A DNA stretch of 64,000 nucleotides, from assembly GCA_963742305.1 (NCBI GenBank), contig CAVULN010000016.1:124001-188000 (forward strand). Reading direction: 5' to 3'. The position numbers and the translations under genes were made by a program. The notes below the pieces were generated by a model. The model was given only the letters and a program-made list of their open reading frames with translations. It did not search any database and had not been told where the DNA came from. The stretch comes from Roseiarcus sp963742305. Its GTDB lineage: Bacteria > Pseudomonadota > Alphaproteobacteria > Rhizobiales > Beijerinckiaceae. Below are positions 60,443 to 64,000 of the stretch, one piece after another. Every line of letters starts with the position of its first letter. Within the stretch, counting starts at the first letter, position 1.

Positions 60443-60919
60443 ATGCTTGCATGGTTGCTTTGGCAACTGGAAAGGATTGAACGGATCCACGCCGTCGCGC
60501 GCGCGCTCATGAACAGGTACGGCGATGACGCCTATACGGAAGCGCGCCGCCGGGAGCGTCAGGGCAGAGGCGACGGAACGGCGGGAGACTGGCGTCGCGT
60601 CGCATTGGTCGTCGCCCGCTGGACGCCGAACGCCGACGCAGGCCTCGTGGCGCGCGCGCCCTCGCCGAAGCCTGATCCGGTCGAGGCGCCGGCGGGAATC
60701 GTTTCGGATGAACAGCCGACGTTCCGGATCCAGTTCGTTTGCGGGACCACCGATTGCCGCCCGACGAATCTGATGGAAAAACAGGTTCAAGTCGCGGACG
60801 CGCCCGCGGCGATCATCGCCGCGGCGAATATCAAGTGGCCGCCCCAGACGATCGGGGTGCGTATCCTGGATCGCGAAGGCCACGAAGTCTTCGCCCGGCG
60901 GAAAGCTCAGCCGGGATAA
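60443..60919 (+). CDS. Hypothetical protein
   Basis: A 158-residue protein I do not recognise. The N-terminus (MLAWLLWQLERIERIHAVARALMNRYGDDAYTEARRRE) looks like a helix found in small Hyphomicrobiales proteins. The C-terminal half (FRIQFVCGTTDCRPTNLMEKQVQV, IKWPPQTIGVRILDREGHEVFARR) looks like a small beta domain with two cysteines. ATG 60443 has AGGGGGCGG upstream. No signal peptide. It ends 92 bases before the convergent DUF4157 gene. Confidence 0.6.
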   Translation: MLAWLLWQLERIERIHAVARALMNRYGDDAYTEARRRERQGRGDGTAGDWRRVALVVARWTPNADAGLVARAPSPKPDPVEAPAGIVSDEQPTFRIQFVCGTTDCRPTNLMEKQVQVADAPAAIIAAANIKWPPQTIGVRILDREGHEVFARRKAQPG

Positions 60920-61011
60920 CACGAAATCCGGCGGATCGATTCATCGGCGCCATTCCCGGCCGCCTCGACGGACGACCGCCTACGGACGGCGCCCGCCGAT
61001 GTCAGGACGGC

Positions 61012-62964
61012 CTAAGCCAGGCCGCCCAATTCTCCGCCGCTCGATTCGGCCGGAAGCTCCAGATACTGGCGCAGCTCCTCGTCGGGGACGTTCGGATCGA
61101 TCACCTTGTTGAGATCCGGCGGAAAGAACTCATCTTCGCTACAGGATCCCTTGATGGTGTACCAATATCCGTTCGGGCCCTTGCGGTAATAGACGTAGCA
61201 GGTCTTCGTCTTGCGGTGCTCGTGGAGAGCGTCCCAGCCGTCGTCGGTCTCCCAGGGCATTTTGTACGTCTCTCCCACCGCCTTCTTGTCGGCGGCGTCG
61301 CGGACCGTCTCCCGCCACTTGGCCATATGGAATCGCTGGCTGAAAGGCACGCTTCTGCCCGCTTCGTTGGTGGGATCGAGAAACCATGCGCCGAGATCAT
61401 AAAGCCTGTTTCCGGTCGGCCCGACGGGGGCGAATCCGGTCTCCTGCGCCTGCTTCTGCATTCGTTCGACGACTGCCCTGCCGTGCAGAATGGAAAGCGC
61501 GATGAGGGCGCCGGTCTTCAGCGCGCCCACCCCCACGCTGCTCCAGGCCTTCGGCGAAAAGAACGAGGGCTCCTTCGGGGCCTCAGCGACGTAGACTTCC
61601 CAATCCCACCCGCGCGGCGACAGGCGGGGGTTCGTTGGCGGCGAGCGGACCTGTGGCAGCCCAGGGATGCCGCTGGCGATGTTGGCGTTGCCCGCCGGCG
61701 CAATGACGGCGCTGTCCGCCCCCAGCGCCGCGAGTTCGTTGGCGAGTTCCTGGCCGAAGGCGCTCGGCATCGGCCCGCAAAGGCCGGTCTTGCAGATGAT
61801 CAACCGGACAGTTCCCCCCTTCCATCCGGAGGCGACCAGTTCTTCGGCAAGCTGTCGCGCCGGATAGAGCTGGGTTCCTATGCGCGCATAGCCATAACGG
61901 CCATGGGCGATGATTGAAACCTCGTCGGCGCCCGCAAGATTTCCTTGTCCGAAGGTCGTGGGTTGATGACCGGTTTTCGTCGCCATCATGGTCGTGCCTG
62001 CGGCCACTCGTGCTTCCGTGGAGCCTTGAACGATCCGGGCGACATTCGTGGGCGGCGCCGGGGGCGTAGGAGCGGGCGTCGGGCCTTTCGTCGTCAGGGC
62101 GACAGCGGCAAACGGCCCTATGTTGACGGTCTGCGTCGAGGGTTGGTCCGTGGGGTCGTCGTCGTCCTCGACCGATGGCTTCGCCGCCGCGCCCGCCTGC
62201 GGGGCGCCCGCCGACGGATCCGAGGAAGTCCGCGCCAGAGCGTCAATGTCTGCATCAGTGAAGCACCCCTGCGGCCCGCACATCTGCGAGGGATCGAGCA
62301 TGAGGCTGATCGGCTGCGGCGCCCCGACGACCGGGGAGGGAAGCGTGTCCTCCGGTCGCCGCCGGACGATGGGGCTTGCCTGAGCGACATGGGCGAGCTC
62401 GTGGGCCAGAAGCTTACGCCCCTCGCCGCCGCCAGGGGCGTAGGCGCCGGCCGCAAACCCGATGTCGGCGCCGACCGCGTAGGCCCGGGCGCCGATCGCC
62501 GCGGCGGTCGACGCCGCCTCCTCGCCGTCGTGGACGCGCACGTCGGAGAGGTCGCCAAAGTGGGGCTCGAAGAAGGTTCGGGCGCCGGTGTCCAGCGGAC
62601 GTCCCGCGCTTGAGCCGAACGCTTCCGCGCGAGCGCTTCGGATTTGGGCTCCCGCGGCCGCCGCGGGCTTGCGCCGAAGCGTGTTCTCGTGGCTCCGGCA
62701 AGAATTGCAGGTTCCCCCGCACGCGCACGTCCCGATCTCGCCGGCCATGATGCTGTCGGCGGCCCGGTCTGCTTCCGCTTCCTCCGCGTCATGGATCCCG
62801 CCCACGGCGAGATTCCCGCGCAGCCTCTGGGACCTCAGATGGTGTTGCAGCGATTGGTTGCTGACTGCGATCGGGGCGCCGAAAGACGTGGCCCCGGAAT
62901 GCGGGTGGTGGTTCGCGGCGCGACTGGAGCGGCGCACGGGCTTCTTGGATGGAACATCGAACAT
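61012..62964 (-). CDS. DUF4157 protein with a possible caspase-like His/Cys domain
   Basis: 650 residues. A Cys cluster CACGGTCNSC at residues 80-89 is followed by a DUF4157 domain (about 120-195): GRPLDTGARTFFEPHFGDLSDVRVH, then LLAHELAHVAQ with the HExxH zinc motif H188-H192. A Pro-rich linker leads to a region (345-425) with EVSIIAHGRYGYARIG (H354) and GTVRLIICKTGLCG (C391), the order seen in clan CD (caspase/C80-like) peptidases. The C-terminal 140 residues match nothing I know. DUF4157 proteins are frequent cargo or partners of contractile injection systems and polymorphic toxins. ATG 62964; the frame is open upstream to 63078 with GTG. Confidence 0.7.
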   Translation of the reverse strand: MFDVPSKKPVRRSSRAANHHPHSGATSFGAPIAVSNQSLQHHLRSQRLRGNLAVGGIHDAEEAEADRAADSIMAGEIGTCACGGTCNSCRSHENTLRRKPAAAAGAQIRSARAEAFGSSAGRPLDTGARTFFEPHFGDLSDVRVHDGEEAASTAAAIGARAYAVGADIGFAAGAYAPGGGEGRKLLAHELAHVAQASPIVRRRPEDTLPSPVVGAPQPISLMLDPSQMCGPQGCFTDADIDALARTSSDPSAGAPQAGAAAKPSVEDDDDPTDQPSTQTVNIGPFAAVALTTKGPTPAPTPPAPPTNVARIVQGSTEARVAAGTTMMATKTGHQPTTFGQGNLAGADEVSIIAHGRYGYARIGTQLYPARQLAEELVASGWKGGTVRLIICKTGLCGPMPSAFGQELANELAALGADSAVIAPAGNANIASGIPGLPQVRSPPTNPRLSPRGWDWEVYVAEAPKEPSFFSPKAWSSVGVGALKTGALIALSILHGRAVVERMQKQAQETGFAPVGPTGNRLYDLGAWFLDPTNEAGRSVPFSQRFHMAKWRETVRDAADKKAVGETYKMPWETDDGWDALHEHRKTKTCYVYYRKGPNGYWYTIKGSCSEDEFFPPDLNKVIDPNVPDEELRQYLELPAESSGGELGGLA

Positions 62965-63153
62965 CGACGCGCCCTCACGCCTTCGCTGAACACATCGACG
63001 AAAGGTTAGCGCTAAACGCCATTCCCGCACAACGGCGGTCGAGTAGGGCAGTCGTCGCCGTTTCCCCTCCCGCGCCACGTAGCCTCAAGCGGCGATCGTC
63101 GGCGACCTGGACGGCAGCGCGATCCGACTTGACGCCATTCGTTTCGGGATAGT
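62965..63153. other. Interval between the DUF4157 gene and the tRNA-Glu fragment
   Basis: No gene seen; should contain the DUF4157 promoter. Confidence 0.45.
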
Positions 63154-63197
63154 TGGCGCGCCCAGCGGGAATCGAACCCGCGTTTCCGCCGTGAAAG
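63154..63197 (-). other. 3' fragment of tRNA-Glu: attachment-site junction of an integrative element
   Basis: On the minus strand this is the anticodon loop CTTTCAC, the 3' side of the anticodon stem (GGCGG), the T arm GCGGG-TTCGATT-CCCGC, the 3' acceptor strand and CCA, as in tRNA-Glu (UUC). The 5' half is absent. The missing half lies on the high-coordinate side, where the integrase gene begins, so chromosome is to the left and the element to the right. Confidence 0.75.
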
Positions 63198-63217
63198 AGT
63201 GATAACTTAGACCGTCA

Positions 63218-63235
63218 CGAACAATCGCGAACAAT
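63218..63235 (+). repeat. Tandem CGAACAAT repeats beside the attachment site
   Basis: CGAACAAT at 63218-63225 and again at 63228-63235, a 10-base spacing, about one helix turn. Could be integrase arm-type or regulatory sites. Confidence 0.4.
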
Positions 63236-63317
63236 GCAAGCTATTGACAACGCTATTAATGACCATCTCTCTATCCTTGCATGTTTGCCGTTGTCCGTCT
63301 ACAGCTTTTCCGTATCA

Positions 63318-63331
63318 TTTCCGTACGGAAA
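63318..63331. promoter_or_regulatory. Perfect palindrome in front of the integrase gene
   Basis: TTTCCGTACGGAAA, 14 bases, ending 8 bases before the GTG start. Its place over the ribosome-binding region suggests an operator. Confidence 0.5.
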
Positions 63332-63339
63332 AAGTCGCA

Positions 63340-64000
63340 GTGGCCCGCACAGTTCATAACGCCAAGCTAGACACCCGATCAGCGCGCGTGAAGTGTGAGA
63401 TACGCCGAGAGCCACACTGGCAGAAGATCTCGAAGGGCTGCTTCATTGGCTATCGGCGCATCGCCAACGGAGGTACCTGGGTGGTGCGGATGCGAGATTC
63501 TGGGGGGAGGCAGCATTACGAAGCGCTTGGGGCGGCCGATGACATTCGCGACCCTGACGGGCTCACCGTACTGAGTTTCGGCCAAGCGCAAGAGCACGCC
63601 CGGGCCTGGTTCACTTTCAAGGCACGCGAGCTTGCAGGCCAGACTGAGCCGGAACGGGGGCCCTTCACGGTCGCCGCGGCTCTTGAGGAATATCTGACGG
63701 CGCGCGAGCGCAGGGGCTCGAAAGGCGTCAAGAACGACCGCTATTCGGCCGAAGCTCGAATTGCCCCTGTCCTCGGCAATATAGAGGTTTCAAAGCTAAC
63801 GGCGAGACGGATTCAGGATTGGCTACAGGGCATCGCCCGGTCGCCGAAACTGATCCGCACCCGCAAATTCGCGAAGGAGCAAGCGACCGTCGATTTCGAT
63901 GCCGACGACTACGAAGCTGTCCGCGCCCGCCGATCGACGGCCAATCGCGTGCTCACTGTTCTCAAGGCTGCGCTTAATCACGCATTCAACGAAGGCCGCG
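63340..64000 (+). CDS. Tyrosine recombinase/integrase, 3' end beyond the window
   Basis: The first 220 residues of a phage/island-type integrase, open to the window edge. MARTVHNAKLDTRSARVKC begins at GTG 63340. An arm-binding-like N-terminus (WVVRMRDSGGRQHYEALGAADD) is followed by a SAM-like core-binding domain (FTVAAALEEYLTARERRG, APVLGNIEVSKLTARRIQDWLQGIA, TANRVLTVLKAALNHAFNEGR). The catalytic domain with R-H-R-Y is outside the window. It starts about 140 bases from the tRNA-Glu fragment, the expected target, so it most likely mobilised the element that begins here. Confidence 0.85.
   Translation, partial: MARTVHNAKLDTRSARVKCEIRREPHWQKISKGCFIGYRRIANGGTWVVRMRDSGGRQHYEALGAADDIRDPDGLTVLSFGQAQEHARAWFTFKARELAGQTEPERGPFTVAAALEEYLTARERRGSKGVKNDRYSAEARIAPVLGNIEVSKLTARRIQDWLQGIARSPKLIRTRKFAKEQATVDFDADDYEAVRARRSTANRVLTVLKAALNHAFNEGR

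Noticed and set aside
63154..63197. Functional tRNA gene
   Set aside because: Only the anticodon loop and 3' half are present; no D arm or 5' acceptor strand can be found on the high-coordinate side.
63219..63232. Possible second LexA box (GAAC...GAAC) before the integrase
   Set aside because: The spacer is 6 bases, not the required 7.

Overview
This is a GC-rich chromosomal window from an alphaproteobacterium, most likely of the order Hyphomicrobiales (Rhizobiales). Evidence: argS, a SPOR protein and nagZ in a row; divK next to a DUF3572 gene; an EipB-like envelope protein; phosphatidylcholine synthase; ExoR; a methyltransferase-tolC-popZ-valS block; and an alphaproteobacterial GTTC-N7-GTTC SOS box before lexA. 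The family (possibly Beijerinckiaceae or Methylocystaceae) is only a guess.

Layout. 1-10.4 kb is core housekeeping: dgt (cut by the left edge), argS, SPOR protein, nagZ, divK, DUF3572, eipB-like, scpB/scpA and lexA. 10.9-13.1 kb holds one large tandem jacalin-like/Vps62-like protein. 13.3-18.6 kb is a minus-strand run: xthA, a short-chain dehydrogenase, and a FUSC/DUF1656/HlyD efflux unit. 19-20.3 kb is a small lower-GC insert with an M15-like peptidase and an unknown alpha/beta-type protein. 20.3-25.2 kb has a serine hydrolase, a radical SAM protein, a class III cyclase and an SRPBCC protein. 25.2-27.3 kb is a plastic spot: an internally deleted DNA methyltransferase remnant beside an IS4-type element with inverted repeats. 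27.4-34.1 kb: TPR protein, a ClC/AbrB/small-membrane-protein operon, a UbiH-type monooxygenase and pcs. A tRNA-Cys follows, then an almost gene-free kilobase and a PEP-CTERM protein. 37-50 kb is mostly core: Spy-like protein, SDR, methyltransferase, tolC, popZ, valS, exoR, PRC-barrel protein, and an acyltransferase-SGNH fusion with a coupled tiny membrane protein. 50-50.6 kb is a BrnTA toxin-antitoxin pair. 53.5-55.1 kb is a scrambled segment (truncated cysA plus decayed IS630) between two copies of the 3' end of a UBP zinc-finger gene. 55-60.2 kb: cyclic-nucleotide-domain reductase, Na+/H+ antiporter and nickel permease. At 61-63 kb lies a DUF4157 protein with a possible caspase-like His/Cys centre. 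The right edge enters an integrative element: a 3' tRNA-Glu fragment followed by a tyrosine recombinase cut by the window.

Data quality: at least fifteen genes, including valS, nagZ and popZ, are broken by single-base shifts, often at G, C or A runs. Most are probably sequence errors. I annotate such genes as one CDS across the shift unless other damage shows a pseudogene.

The most unusual items are the DUF4157/caspase-like protein, the adjoining tRNA-Glu integration junction, the acyltransferase-SGNH fusion with its overlapping small ORF, the brnTA overlap built on a 12-bp repeat, and the rearranged cysA/IS630/UBP segment.
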